DNA of 34,065 nt from Steroidobacter sp. GTDB taxonomy: Bacteria; Pseudomonadota; Gammaproteobacteria; Steroidobacterales; Steroidobacteraceae. The stretch spans positions 1 through 34,065 of the forward strand of contig JAICPY010000039.1 in the NCBI GenBank assembly GCA_025929585.1, read 5' to 3'. The position numbers were made by a program, and so were the translations under genes. The notes under the pieces were generated by a model. That model ran no database searches and was not told where the DNA came from. It worked only from the letters and a program-made list of their open reading frames with translations. Shown here in pieces: positions 15,249 through 24,612 of the stretch (its first letter is position 1; every line of letters begins with the position of its first letter).

Positions 15249-15992
15249 ATGCCGAAATGGGGCGCACGCATGGTTGCAGCGATTGGAATGTTATTGGGTG
15301 CTGCAGGTGCGGCCCAGGCGCAATGGAACGTGAAAGCCGAGGCCGGCGTCGTCGCTGCGCGAGGCAACTCCGATTCGGACACATCGAACGCGAAGTTTCT
15401 CGTCAGCCGCGAATTCATCCGATGGAAGCACACCTTGGAAGCCGCCGGTGTATACGCATCCGACAATATCGGGACGACGGGACAGCGCTGGAACGTGCGC
15501 GAGCAGACCGACTATAAGTTCTCGGACAAGGGATTTTGGTTCGGGTCGGGACGTTACGAAGAAGATCGTTTCAGCGGTTTCGAATACCAAAGCACCTTGG
15601 GAACGGGCTTGGGTTGGCGCTTCTTCGATGACCCGATCACCAAGCTCTCAGTACAGATCGGTGGCGGTTACAAGATCCTACGCCGGCGAGATTCGCTTGC
15701 GGAAGATGGAGTTACCTTGATCCCCGGCATGCGCGAGGAGGACGGAATCGTCCAAGGCTCGGTCGACTTCGAACATCAACTCACGGATACGACCAAGATA
15801 CTCAATAAGCTCCTGGTCGAGTCGGCGTCTGATAATACGTTCGTGCAGAACGATCTGAGCTTGGAGGTCAGAATACTGGGATCGCTCGCCTTGGCACTCG
15901 GTTATGCGGTGCGGTACAACACGGATCCGCCGCCGGATTTCACGACGACGGACACGCTGACGACGCTGAATCTTGTATACGAAATAGAGTAG
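15249..15992 (+). CDS. DUF481 outer-membrane beta-barrel protein (YdiY-like)
   Basis: A 247-residue protein with a signal peptide at 1-25 (MPKWGARMVAAIGMLLGAAGAAQA). It is followed by alternating beta strands rich in aromatic and charged residues, ending in LNLVYEIE. The segments EAGVVAARGNSDSDTSNAKF, W-K-H-T-L-E-A-A-G-V-Y, and EEDRFSGFEYQSTLGTGLGWRFF are typical of the DUF481 (salt-induced outer membrane protein, YdiY) family. The function in the outer membrane is not known. The ATG is preceded by GAGGA; the frame is open further upstream but that part is not protein-like. putA starts 5 bases after its stop, so they may be cotranscribed. Confidence 0.88.
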   Translation: MPKWGARMVAAIGMLLGAAGAAQAQWNVKAEAGVVAARGNSDSDTSNAKFLVSREFIRWKHTLEAAGVYASDNIGTTGQRWNVREQTDYKFSDKGFWFGSGRYEEDRFSGFEYQSTLGTGLGWRFFDDPITKLSVQIGGGYKILRRRDSLAEDGVTLIPGMREEDGIVQGSVDFEHQLTDTTKILNKLLVESASDNTFVQNDLSLEVRILGSLALALGYAVRYNTDPPPDFTTTDTLTTLNLVYEIE

Positions 15993-15997
15993 CTGCG

Positions 15998-18900
15998 ATG
16001 AGCGCCGAACGATCTGTTGTCGAGGAAATCAATCCCAACTACCTCGGCAACGAGGAAGCAATCGTTCGTGAGCTCGCCGATCTCGCCCGCTTCACTCCCG
16101 CGCAGAGCGCAGCAATCACCGCACGTGCACGCGCACTAGTGGAAAGTGTCCGAACACAGCGCGTCAAGCGCACCGGTCTCGATGCTTTCTTGCGGCGCTA
16201 TGACTTGTCTTCCCAAGAAGGCGTCATTCTCATGTGCTTGGCCGAGGCTCTGTTGCGCATCCCGGATGGCGAGACGGCAGACAAACTCATCGCGGACAAG
16301 ATCGCGGCCGGAGACTGGGCTGCACATCTGGATGATGCGGAGTCGTTATTCGTCAATGCCTCGACATGGGGATTGATGCTGACCGGCCGTATCGTGCGCC
16401 CTTCCGATACGGACATGAAGGATCCGCGCGGAATCGTCGCACGCATCGCGGGGCGAATTGGCGAGCCGGTATTGCGTACTGCATTTCGGCAAGCGATGCG
16501 CATCATGGGTCATCAGTTCGTCATGGGGCGCACCATCGAAGAAGCGCTGGAGCGCGCATCGGAAGAGGAACACCGCGACTACAGGCATTCGTTCGATATG
16601 CTCGGAGAAGCCGCGCTTACGGCACAGGACGCTCAGAGATATTTCGATGCTTATCGCGGTGCCATCGCCGCGGTTTCGGAACGTGCGGGGCGGCACGACG
16701 GTCCCGACGCGCCGAGCATATCCGTCAAACTATCCGCTCTATTCCCGCGTTATGAGTACACCCAGCGAGAGCGTGTGCGTCGTGAGCTGACGCCTCGGCT
16801 GCTGGAACTTGCGGAATTCTCCCGAGACAAGAACGTCGCACTTACGGTCGATGCAGAAGAAGCCGAACGTCTGGAGCTATCGCTGCAATTGATTTCGGAC
16901 GTGACGCGCTCGCGCACCCTTGCAGGTTGGAATGGTTTCGGCCTTGCTGTTCAGGCCTATCAAAAGCGATCGCGCGAAGTCATACGCTGGCTGCGCGAAC
17001 TTGCGGTTGAGTCAGGGAATGTTCTCAACGTGCGGTTGGTCAAGGGCGCTTATTGGGATACGGAGATCAAGCGCTCACAGGAACGTGGGTACGCCGACTA
17101 TCCGGTCTTCACCCGAAAAGTGAACACAGATGTCTCGTATCTCGCTTGCGCGAGAGAATTGCTTGCGGCCGGGGAGATGCTCTATCCGCAATTCGCGACG
17201 CACAACGCGCATACCGTCGCTGCGGTGATCGAGCTTGCGTTCGGCGAACGACAATCGTTCGAGTTCCAGCGTCTGCACGGCATGGGCGAGGAACTCTACG
17301 AACAGGTCATTGGACCTGATCACTTCGACATTCCTTGTCGAGTTTATGCGCCAGTAGGTTCGCACGAAGACCTGCTGCCCTATCTGGTGCGAAGGTTATT
17401 GGAGAACGGCGCGAACACCTCCTTCGTCAATCGCATCGTGGATGAACAAACTCCGGTAGAGGAGATCGTCAACGATCCGGTTTTGGAAGCCGATGCGCTT
17501 CAGGTCAAGTCACACCCGAGAATCCCGCCGCCGCGTCGGCTCTACGGCGAAGAACGCTTGAACTCGCGCGGCGTCAACCTTGCAGATCCGCTGGAGTGGA
17601 ATCCGCTGCGAGAAATGATCCTTGCGGCGACGCAGAATCAATGGGAAGCGGGATCGATCATCGCAGGGAAATTTCGTCGCACGGCGGGGCAGAGCGTGCG
17701 TAACCCAGCCAATCTCGAGGAAGTCATCGGCACTGTCAGTGCTGCTGATACGAGCGATGTCGATGCGGCTTTCAGCGCAGCGGAAATCGGGCAACAGGAT
17801 TGGAATGCAGTCTCCGCGCACGAGCGTGCAACGATCCTGGAGCGCGCTGCCGATCTTTACGAACAGCGCATGCCGGAGCTGATGGCGTACTGCGTTCGAG
17901 AGGCCGGCCGCACGATTGTTGACAGTGTCTCGGAAGTGCGTGAGGCGGTGGACTTCTTGCGTTACTACGCCGCGCGTGCTCGTGGCGAGTTTGGACGCGG
18001 CATTCGATTGCCGGGTCCAACAGGCGAAAGTAACGAGCTGCGGCTGCGGGGTCGCGGCACGTTCGTCTGTATCAGCCCGTGGAATTTTCCTCTCGCTATT
18101 TTCACCGGCCAGATATCGGCCGCACTAGCAGCCGGCAACAGCGTCATTGCAAAACCCGCTGAACAAACGCCACTTGTTGCGACCAGAGCGGTGCAACTGC
18201 TGCATGAAGCAGGAGTTCCCGCCGAGGTGCTGCATCTATTGATCGGCGATGGTGCGACCATCGGTGCTCGAGCGGTAGCGGATCCACGGGTTGCTGGTGT
18301 TGCTTTCACCGGGTCAACGGAAACGGCGCGCGCAATTCATCGTTCGCTTGCCCAGCGTGAAGGTCCGATCGCAGTGCTGATCGCGGAGACAGGCGGGCAG
18401 AATGCCATGATCGTCGATAGCTCCGCCCTGCCTGAACAAGTCGTCATGGACGTCGTGCAATCCGGATTCAACAGTGCAGGCCAGCGCTGTTCGGCGTTGC
18501 GCGCCTTGTTCGTACAAGAGGAAATTGCGGATCGAGTCGCAGAGCTGCTTGCCGGATATATGGACGAGCTCAGAATCGGCAATCCACTATCGCTCTCGAC
18601 GGATGTGGGACCGGTAATCGACGAGCATTCTCGCGGCGCGCTGCTTGCCCATGTTGCGTCGATGACGAAGAACGCGCGTTGGTCTCACGCATGCAAGCTC
18701 AATTCAGAGCATGAGCGCGGCCTATTCTTCGCGCCAGCAGTGATCGAGATCGAACGGCTCTCGCAATTGAAAGGCGAGGTGTTCGGTCCGATCGTGCACT
18801 TGGTCCGCTATTCGGCGAATCGTTTGGATGCCGTCATCGATGCGGTGAACCAAACCGGCTATGGACTCACGCTCGGTGTGCATACGCGAATAGATGGCGT

Positions 18901-19123
18901 TGCACGCTACATCGCCACGCGCGTTCGCGCCGGCAATGTCTATGTGAATCGAAACATCATCGGTGCAGTCGTAGGCGTCCAGCCCTTCGGTGGCTTGGGG
19001 CTCTCAGGCACAGGTCCGAAGGCAGGCGGCCCGTACTACTTACATCGCTTCGCGACTGAGCAAACGGTGACGATTAACACTGCAGCAGTCGGCGGGAATG
19101 CGAGTTTATTGGCAATGGAATGA
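15998..19123 (+). CDS. putA: Bifunctional proline dehydrogenase / glutamate-semialdehyde dehydrogenase
   Basis: Oxidises proline to glutamate in two steps with a channelled intermediate: an FAD proline dehydrogenase and an NAD-linked aldehyde dehydrogenase. The 1041 residues lack the N-terminal ribbon-helix-helix found in trifunctional PutA, so this form should not repress its own gene. The proline dehydrogenase domain (about 150-460) shows VSVKLSALFPRYE-type and NVRLVKGAYWDTEIK motifs (near 345). The aldehyde dehydrogenase domain (about 530-1030) has FVCISPWNFPLAIFTGQ near 688, catalytic Glu797 in IAETGGQN and nucleophile Cys831 in FNSAGQRCSALR. It converges with sixA through a repeat-filled gap. 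Confidence 0.97.
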   Translation: MSAERSVVEEINPNYLGNEEAIVRELADLARFTPAQSAAITARARALVESVRTQRVKRTGLDAFLRRYDLSSQEGVILMCLAEALLRIPDGETADKLIADKIAAGDWAAHLDDAESLFVNASTWGLMLTGRIVRPSDTDMKDPRGIVARIAGRIGEPVLRTAFRQAMRIMGHQFVMGRTIEEALERASEEEHRDYRHSFDMLGEAALTAQDAQRYFDAYRGAIAAVSERAGRHDGPDAPSISVKLSALFPRYEYTQRERVRRELTPRLLELAEFSRDKNVALTVDAEEAERLELSLQLISDVTRSRTLAGWNGFGLAVQAYQKRSREVIRWLRELAVESGNVLNVRLVKGAYWDTEIKRSQERGYADYPVFTRKVNTDVSYLACARELLAAGEMLYPQFATHNAHTVAAVIELAFGERQSFEFQRLHGMGEELYEQVIGPDHFDIPCRVYAPVGSHEDLLPYLVRRLLENGANTSFVNRIVDEQTPVEEIVNDPVLEADALQVKSHPRIPPPRRLYGEERLNSRGVNLADPLEWNPLREMILAATQNQWEAGSIIAGKFRRTAGQSVRNPANLEEVIGTVSAADTSDVDAAFSAAEIGQQDWNAVSAHERATILERAADLYEQRMPELMAYCVREAGRTIVDSVSEVREAVDFLRYYAARARGEFGRGIRLPGPTGESNELRLRGRGTFVCISPWNFPLAIFTGQISAALAAGNSVIAKPAEQTPLVATRAVQLLHEAGVPAEVLHLLIGDGATIGARAVADPRVAGVAFTGSTETARAIHRSLAQREGPIAVLIAETGGQNAMIVDSSALPEQVVMDVVQSGFNSAGQRCSALRALFVQEEIADRVAELLAGYMDELRIGNPLSLSTDVGPVIDEHSRGALLAHVASMTKNARWSHACKLNSEHERGLFFAPAVIEIERLSQLKGEVFGPIVHLVRYSANRLDAVIDAVNQTGYGLTLGVHTRIDGVARYIATRVRAGNVYVNRNIIGAVVGVQPFGGLGLSGTGPKAGGPYYLHRFATEQTVTINTAAVGGNASLLAME

Positions 19124-19129
19124 GCGGGG

Positions 19130-19204
19130 CGCGGAGCGTGACGAGGTGACGGAGTGACGACGTCAGAGCAGGCGTTCTCTCCGCATTCTGACTTCGTCAC
19201 TCTG
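19130..19204. repeat. GTGACG-type repeat with inverted partner between putA and sixA
   Basis: The left arm is GTGACGAG-GTGACGGA-GTGACGAC-GTCAGAG. The right arm (19181-19208) is CATTCTGACTTCGTCACTCTG, its inverted partner. It contains the dispersed core AGTGACGAAGTCAGA, read on the minus strand at 19187-19201. The element fills the gap between two converging genes. Confidence 0.82.
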
Positions 19205-19699
19205 TCAGGTAGGCCCTCCCGGATAGCACAACTCTGCGTTCATACCCGACCCCCACTGGATCTCACTCCAATCCTTGATATCGAATTCGAGCGTATACAT
19301 CGAGCAGGTTGGCATATTGTCCAGAGAACGCTCGGCTGAGAGTCGATCGCCGAACTCCGTGATACCGGGATTGTGGCCCACGATGACTAGATGACTAGAC
19401 GAGGCGCCGCGTAACTGAACGACCGACAACATCACTTTGGGCGAAGCCAAATAGAGTTGCTCGTCTTCCACAATCAGGGAAGCAGGCAGTCGCAGCTCTT
19501 TTGCGAACAGCTTTGCGGTGGCGATCGCGCGTACCGCAGGGCTGGAGATGATCAACGAAGGAGTGGGATGCCTGCCCTTTAGCTGCCGAGCCATTTCAGG
19601 CACGTCACGCCGACCTCGTGCTTCCAGTTCTCGATCCCAATCCTCTTGCCCAGCGCGGCCGGGTTCTGTCTTCGCGTGCCGAAGGAGGGTGAGGAGCAT
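19205..19699 (-). CDS. sixA: Phosphohistidine phosphatase SixA
   Basis: A 164-residue member of the histidine phosphatase (phosphoglycerate mutase-like) superfamily that removes phosphate from histidine on phosphotransfer domains; in E. coli it acts on PtsO of the nitrogen phosphotransferase system. The catalytic RHG-type motif reads LLRHAKTEPG with His8. LIISSPAVRAIATAKLF near 50 and HLVIVGHNPGITEF near 103-116 complete the active site. The length is typical. An ATG with a GGAGGGTGAGGAGC-like purine context cannot be used as support because that run lies inside the gene on the other strand. It is on the same strand as the SUF genes but separated from them by repeats. Confidence 0.93.
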   Translation of the reverse strand: MLLTLLRHAKTEPGRAGQEDWDRELEARGRRDVPEMARQLKGRHPTPSLIISSPAVRAIATAKLFAKELRLPASLIVEDEQLYLASPKVMLSVVQLRGASSSHLVIVGHNPGITEFGDRLSAERSLDNMPTCSMYTLEFDIKDWSEIQWGSGMNAELCYPGGPT

Positions 19700-19735
19700 G
19701 TGGTGACGGGTGACGGGGTGACGAAGTCAGAATGG
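19700..19735. repeat. GTGACGG repeat units before sixA
   Basis: GTGACGG-GTGACGGG-GTGACGAA-GTCAGAATG fills the start of the 66-base gap between sixA and the Rieske gene. GTGACGAAGTCAGAATG also occurs, inverted, near 19185-19201. No inverted partner is visible in this gap. Confidence 0.75.
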
Positions 19736-19765
19736 TGGTCCGTGGCGGGGCGCCATGCAAGATTC

Positions 19766-20080
19766 TTACGGTTCGGCGTTTACTTCCACAACCCCTTCGT
19801 TGATGCGCGTTGGATACGTTCGAACGGGTTCATAAGCCGGTGGGCTCAGTGCTGCACCGGTGCGCAAGCAGAAACGTGCGCCATGACGAGGGCAGATGAC
19901 TACATCTCCTTCTATCGCTCCGCCAGCGAGCTCGCCGCCGTCATGTGTACAAATGTCATCGATCGCATAGAACTCGCCGCAGATGTTGAAGACGGCAACG
20001 AGCACATCATCGACTTCGATCTGCGCGTAGTCGCCCGAAGCAATCGATTCTGCGGGTGCGACAGGAATCCATCGGGCCAT
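19766..20080 (-). CDS. Rieske-type [2Fe-2S] ferredoxin
   Basis: A 104-residue soluble Rieske protein like the ferredoxin subunits of non-heme iron oxygenases. The cluster ligands are Cys44-x-His46 (CTHDGGEL) and Cys63-x-x-His66 (CPRHGARF), with normal spacing. There is no signal peptide. It follows sufT in the SUF gene block, which suggests a role connected to Fe-S biogenesis or redox supply to it rather than to an oxygenase; no oxygenase gene is nearby. The start gives MARWIPVAPAESI, as in relatives. Confidence 0.92.
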   Translation of the reverse strand: MARWIPVAPAESIASGDYAQIEVDDVLVAVFNICGEFYAIDDICTHDGGELAGGAIEGDVVICPRHGARFCLRTGAALSPPAYEPVRTYPTRINEGVVEVNAEP

Positions 20081-20099
20081 GAGTATTGGAGTCTATCTA

Positions 20100-20160
20100 G
20101 CAAGTGACGGAGCATTCTGGCGGCTTTCCCATCGCCCGTCACCTTGTCACTCGTCACTCA
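20100..20160. repeat. GTGACGG unit with inverted partner between sufT and the Rieske gene
   Basis: AAGTGACGGAG at about 20101 is mirrored by CCCGTCACCTTGTCACTCG and CGTCACTCAG at about 20138-20161. The spacer contains TGGCGGCTTTCCCATCG. It is the same repeat family as in the neighbouring gaps. Confidence 0.7.
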
Positions 20161-20174
20161 GGGCTCGCCCGCCT

Positions 20175-20726
20175 CTACATCATTCCCGTCTGCAACCGTG
20201 CGGCCTCCGACATCATGGTTTGATTCCACGGCGGGTCGAACACGAGTTCCACGTCGGCACGTTTGACGGTGGGGACGAGCTCGACCTTGTCCTTTACATC
20301 GCGCACCAGGACTTCGCCCATGCCGCAACCGGGAGCGGTGAGCGTCATCTTGATATCTGCGATGCGCTCGCCATCTGGCTCGCGCGTGAGCTCGCAAGAG
20401 TAGACAAGACCGAGATCTACGATATTGATCGGGATTTCCGGATCGTAGCAGGCGCGCATTTGATCCCAGACTAAGTTTTTGACGTCCTCGTCTGTCGCGT
20501 TTGGCGGCAACTCAGGTCCGATCATGGCTTCTTGACCGAGCGCATCCGCATCCTTGCCGGCAATGCGAAATAGATTGCCTTCTACATATACAGTGAAGCT
20601 GCCGCCCAATGCCTGAGTGATGAAGCCCGTCTTGTCAGCGCGCAGCGTGACAGGAATGCCCGCCGGAACCATGATGGCTTCGACGTCGCGTTGCAGGGTG
20701 ACCGGTTGCTGTTCGTGGCGGTACAT
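20175..20726 (-). CDS. sufT: SUF system maturation factor SufT
   Basis: A 183-residue protein with a C-terminal MIP18/DUF59 domain, the SufT family that helps mature Fe-S proteins. The DUF59 core is DPEIPINIVDLGLVYSCEL near 105-123, followed by MTLTAPGCGMGEVLV with the conserved cysteine. The N-terminal part (VTLQRDVEAIMVPAGIPVTL) is the SufT-specific extension. The ATG giving MYRHEQQPVTL is chosen because the open frame upstream runs through a repeat and the end of sufU. It lies downstream of sufU in the operon, separated from it by a GCGGATA mini-array. Confidence 0.93.
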   Translation of the reverse strand: MYRHEQQPVTLQRDVEAIMVPAGIPVTLRADKTGFITQALGGSFTVYVEGNLFRIAGKDADALGQEAMIGPELPPNATDEDVKNLVWDQMRACYDPEIPINIVDLGLVYSCELTREPDGERIADIKMTLTAPGCGMGEVLVRDVKDKVELVPTVKRADVELVFDPPWNQTMMSEAARLQTGMM

Positions 20727-20738
20727 GTGAAGAAAGAA

Positions 20739-20761
20739 GCGGATAGCGGATGGCGGATAGC
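20739..20761. repeat. GCGGATA heptamer mini-array between sufU and sufT
   Basis: Three heptamers, GCGGATA-GCGGATG-GCGGATA, occupy the 47-base gap between the sufU stop and the sufT start. The unit resembles the GGGATAG/CTATCCG units around sppA. The position is within a presumed operon, so the RNA form could influence translation of sufT. Confidence 0.75.
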
Positions 20762-20773
20762 AGGAAAAAACAC

Positions 20774-21220
20774 CTACTCCGTAGAGACCGGCTCGTCGGC
20801 GTGAGCCAACGCGGCGTTGAGCGTGTGCCAGCAAAGGCTTGCGCATTTGACGCGCGCTGGAAATTCCCGAACACCTGAGAGCGCGGCGAGTTTGCCTAGG
20901 CGAGACAGATCCACGTTCGCATCATGCTGAGTCAGCAGAGCGTGCACGTCGACGAATAACGCCTTGATCTCATCGCGTGATTTGCCTTTCACGGCTTCGG
21001 TCAACAACGATGCCGATGCGACCGAGATCGCGCAGCCCGCGCCTTCGAATTTGGTATCGCTGACACGTTCGCCATCCAGGTTCACATACATCGTCAAGCG
21101 GTCTCCGCACAACGGATTGTGACCGTCGGCATGCGCATCCGCCGGATCGAGCTTGCCGAAATTCCGGGGATTTCGGTTGTGGTCGACAATCACGTCGCGA
21201 TAGAGATCTTTCAGGTCCAT
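20774..21220 (-). CDS. sufU: SufU-type sulfur transfer / Fe-S assembly protein
   Basis: A 148-residue zinc protein that accepts persulfide sulfur from SufS and passes it to SufBCD. The ligand residues Cys38, Asp40 (CGD), Cys63 (GAGCAIS) and Cys126 (RVKCASLCWHTL) match the SufU pattern. The insertion between the second and third cysteines, longer than in IscU, supports SufU. N-terminal MDLKDLYRDVIVDHNRNPRNFG is typical. It starts 13 bases after sufS ends. A SufU in place of SufE is the usual arrangement in SUF operons of this SufT-containing type. Confidence 0.95.
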   Translation of the reverse strand: MDLKDLYRDVIVDHNRNPRNFGKLDPADAHADGHNPLCGDRLTMYVNLDGERVSDTKFEGAGCAISVASASLLTEAVKGKSRDEIKALFVDVHALLTQHDANVDLSRLGKLAALSGVREFPARVKCASLCWHTLNAALAHADEPVSTE

Positions 21221-21233
21221 GGTCGTCGTCTGA

Positions 21234-22484
21234 TCAACCCAGCAGGGTGTGGGTGCGATGCAATGCTTTCACGAGCGCATCGATTTCATCGAAGGTGTTG
21301 TAGAACGACATCGACGCGCGCGCCGTCGCTGGAATCTTGAAAAACTCCATGACCGGCATTGCGCAGTGATGGCCGGTTCGAATCGCGACCCCTTCGGTGT
21401 CCAGAATCGTTCCGATGTCGTGAGGATGAATGCGATCCAGCGTGAACGATACGACAGCCGCTTTGCGAGGCGCGGTGCCGACCATGCGAATGCCGGGAAT
21501 ATCTCGCAGCCGAGACTGCGCGTACTCGAGCAGTTGATGCTCGTATCGCGCAATACGGTCCATGCCGATGCTCTGCAAGTAGCGTATCGCGGCGGCGAGG
21601 CCGATGGCACCGCTGATGTTTGGCGTACCGGCCTCGAACTTCCAGGGCAGCTGGTTGTACGTCGTCTTCTCGAACGAAACGGTGAGGATCATGTCTCCCC
21701 CACCTTGCCAGGGGGGCATGGCTTCGAGCAATTGTTGCCGTCCATACAGGATCCCAATCCCGGTCGGGCCGCACATTTTGTGAGCCGAGAAACAATAGAA
21801 ATCGCAATCCAGCGCACGCACATCGACGCTGCTGTGAGGGACTCCTTGGGCGCCGTCGAGCAATACAGGAACACCCTGCTGTTTTGCACGCGCGATGAAC
21901 TTCTCGACCGGAACGATGGTGCCAAGCGCGTTCGAAACATGTGCAAGCGCCAGCAGCTTGGTTCGCGGTCCGATCATTCGCTCGAACGCCGCGAAGTCGA
22001 TCTCGCCATTCAAGTCGATCGGGATCACTTTTAGCGTCGCGCCAGTCTGCTCGCAGACGAGTTGCCAAGGCACGATGTTGGCGTGATGTTCGAGTCCAGA
22101 AATCAGAATCTCATCGCCGGGCCGAAGCTTGGGTCTTGCATAGCTTTGCGCAACTAGATTAATGGCCTCGGTTGTGCCGCGAACGAAAACGATTTCCTTT
22201 GTGTCCGCCGCGTTGATGAAGTTGCGCACGACCTCTCGGGCCCCTTCGTAGGCATCGGTCGCTCGTTGACTCAGCGTATGTACGCCTCGGTGCACGTTGG
22301 CGTGATCGCGCTCGTAGTACGAGCTAATCGCTTCGATGACTGCGCTGGGCCGTTGACTGGACGCGGCATTGTCTAGATAAACCAATGGCTTCCCATTCAC
22401 CTGCTGATGAAGGATGGGAAAATCGCGGCGAATCGCATGAACGTCGAAATCGGCAGCGGGCGATGGGGTGAATTGAGCGCTCAT
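21234..22484 (-). CDS. sufS: Cysteine desulfurase SufS
   Basis: PLP enzyme that takes sulfur from cysteine as a bound persulfide and gives it to SufU. Its 416 residues include VYLDNAASSQRP near 35, FVRGTTEAINLVAQS near 100, the PLP lysine at 236 in FSAHKMCGPTGIGILYG and the sulfur-carrying Cys374 in RTGHHCAMPVM. The latter motif defines the group II (SufS) desulfurases. Its start overlaps the sufD stop by four bases (ATGA), so the two are translationally coupled. All active-site residues are present. Confidence 0.97.
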   Translation of the reverse strand: MSAQFTPSPAADFDVHAIRRDFPILHQQVNGKPLVYLDNAASSQRPSAVIEAISSYYERDHANVHRGVHTLSQRATDAYEGAREVVRNFINAADTKEIVFVRGTTEAINLVAQSYARPKLRPGDEILISGLEHHANIVPWQLVCEQTGATLKVIPIDLNGEIDFAAFERMIGPRTKLLALAHVSNALGTIVPVEKFIARAKQQGVPVLLDGAQGVPHSSVDVRALDCDFYCFSAHKMCGPTGIGILYGRQQLLEAMPPWQGGGDMILTVSFEKTTYNQLPWKFEAGTPNISGAIGLAAAIRYLQSIGMDRIARYEHQLLEYAQSRLRDIPGIRMVGTAPRKAAVVSFTLDRIHPHDIGTILDTEGVAIRTGHHCAMPVMEFFKIPATARASMSFYNTFDEIDALVKALHRTHTLLG

Positions 22485-23811
22485 GGATTCACCTGCCGCA
22501 ACGAAAAGCGGCCCTTAAGAAGTGTTTCGACGTAGCCGCGCACCTCGGGAGATCGAATCGAAGACACAATCGATTGTGCAAAGGCTTGGATCAGCATCGT
22601 GCGAGCGTCATTCTCGGAAATGCCGCGCGAGCGCAGGTAGAACAATGCGGTCGTGTCGAGCTGGCCCGTCGTTGCGCCATGGCTGCATTTCACGTCGTTC
22701 GCGTAGATCTCGAGCTCAGGCTTCGTGTCGATTTCCGCCGTGGGGGACAGCAACAGGTTGCGACTGGATTGTCGAGCGTCGGTCTTTTGCGCGCCCTGAT
22801 GCACGAATACTTTGCCGTTGAACACGCCTCGGCCGCGGCCTTCCGCGATTCCTCGGTAGTCCTCCTCGCTGGTCGTGTGTGGAGCGATGTGTTCGATGCG
22901 AGTTTGGGTGTCGATATGTTGCGAGTTGTCCGGCGTGAACAAGCCTTTCAACTCGGCGTGACTGCCCGAGCCCTGAAGCTGAATCGTAAGATTGAGCCGG
23001 CTGAGCAATCCGCCGAACGCGAGATCATGAATTGCATAGCGCGCGTGCTCCTGAGCGCGCACGCTGATTTGACCGATGTGAAATGTACGTGACCCTTCTT
23101 GCTGCAGACGGTAGTGCTCCATTTGCGCACCATTCTGCAATTCCACACCTACGACGGAGTTCGTGAAAACTTCTGAACATCCGAGGGCGGAGTCCCCAAG
23201 GCCGAGATACTGCTCGATCAGTGTCAGCCGACTATTTCGGCCCGCACGAACGATGATGCGTGGATGGCTCATCGAGGATTGTAGGCCGGCCGTCCAGAGA
23301 TGCACGACGTGCACGGGTTCATCGAACATCGCATCGGCCGCCAGGTCGATGACGACGCCATCTTCCGCAAACGCGGCATTCAAGCGTTCGAACACTGTTT
23401 GCGCCGAGGGACTATTCGAAAGATACGCTTGCGCCCTTTCCGGCTCATGTTTGAGCCATTCACCGAGGCTCAAGACGGTCGCCCCAGGAGGCTGCGGCAT
23501 CATGGACGAGAGAGCAGGGCTCCAATGTCCGTTGATGAACACCAGGCGGTTAGCAGTGCATGAGATCCACGGGTGTTGGCCAGGATCGATGCCAACGGGA
23601 GCACTCTCCGCAACAGCGAAATCGCGAGATTCCAAGCGACGCAGATTCGTGTACTTCCACGCTTCGTCTCGCGGCGTAGGAAAGCCCGCCTGAATGAACT
23701 GATTGAACGCATCGCGCCGGTGTTCAATGAGTGCATCAGACGCAAAACGCTTCTCGAACAGTTCGCGATAGCGCTCGAGCTTGGGGCTTAGTGTGCCAGC
23801 AGTTGCCGCGC

Positions 23812-23815
<4 letters not shown>
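22481..23815 (-). CDS. sufD: Fe-S assembly scaffold subunit SufD
   Basis: A 444-residue partner of SufB and SufC in the SufBC2D scaffold, with the right-handed beta-helix of the SufBD family. Recognisable parts are RDEAWKYTNLRRL near 49, the G-L-F-T-P-D-N-S-Q-H-I-D-T-Q-T-R-I-E-H segment, and RNLLLSPTAEIDTKPELEIYANDVKCSHGATTGQLD toward the C-terminus, with the conserved cysteine and histidine involved in cluster assembly. The ATG giving MSAATAGTLSPKLERYRELFE overlaps the sufC stop (ATGA), which makes it preferable to a start nine codons upstream. The C-terminal RGISENDARTMLIQAFA segment is standard. Confidence 0.95.
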
Positions 23816-24567
<752 letters not shown>

Positions 24568-24612
24568 GTTGAGTAAGTCCGTCGTCGTCTGTATCTGATT
24601 CTGGTAGGCGTG

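Noticed and set aside
21249-22068. Open frames of about 260 codons overlapping sufS, one on each strand
   Set aside because: SufS is fully recognisable with its lysine and cysteine motifs; the overlapping frames show no domain and no start signals.
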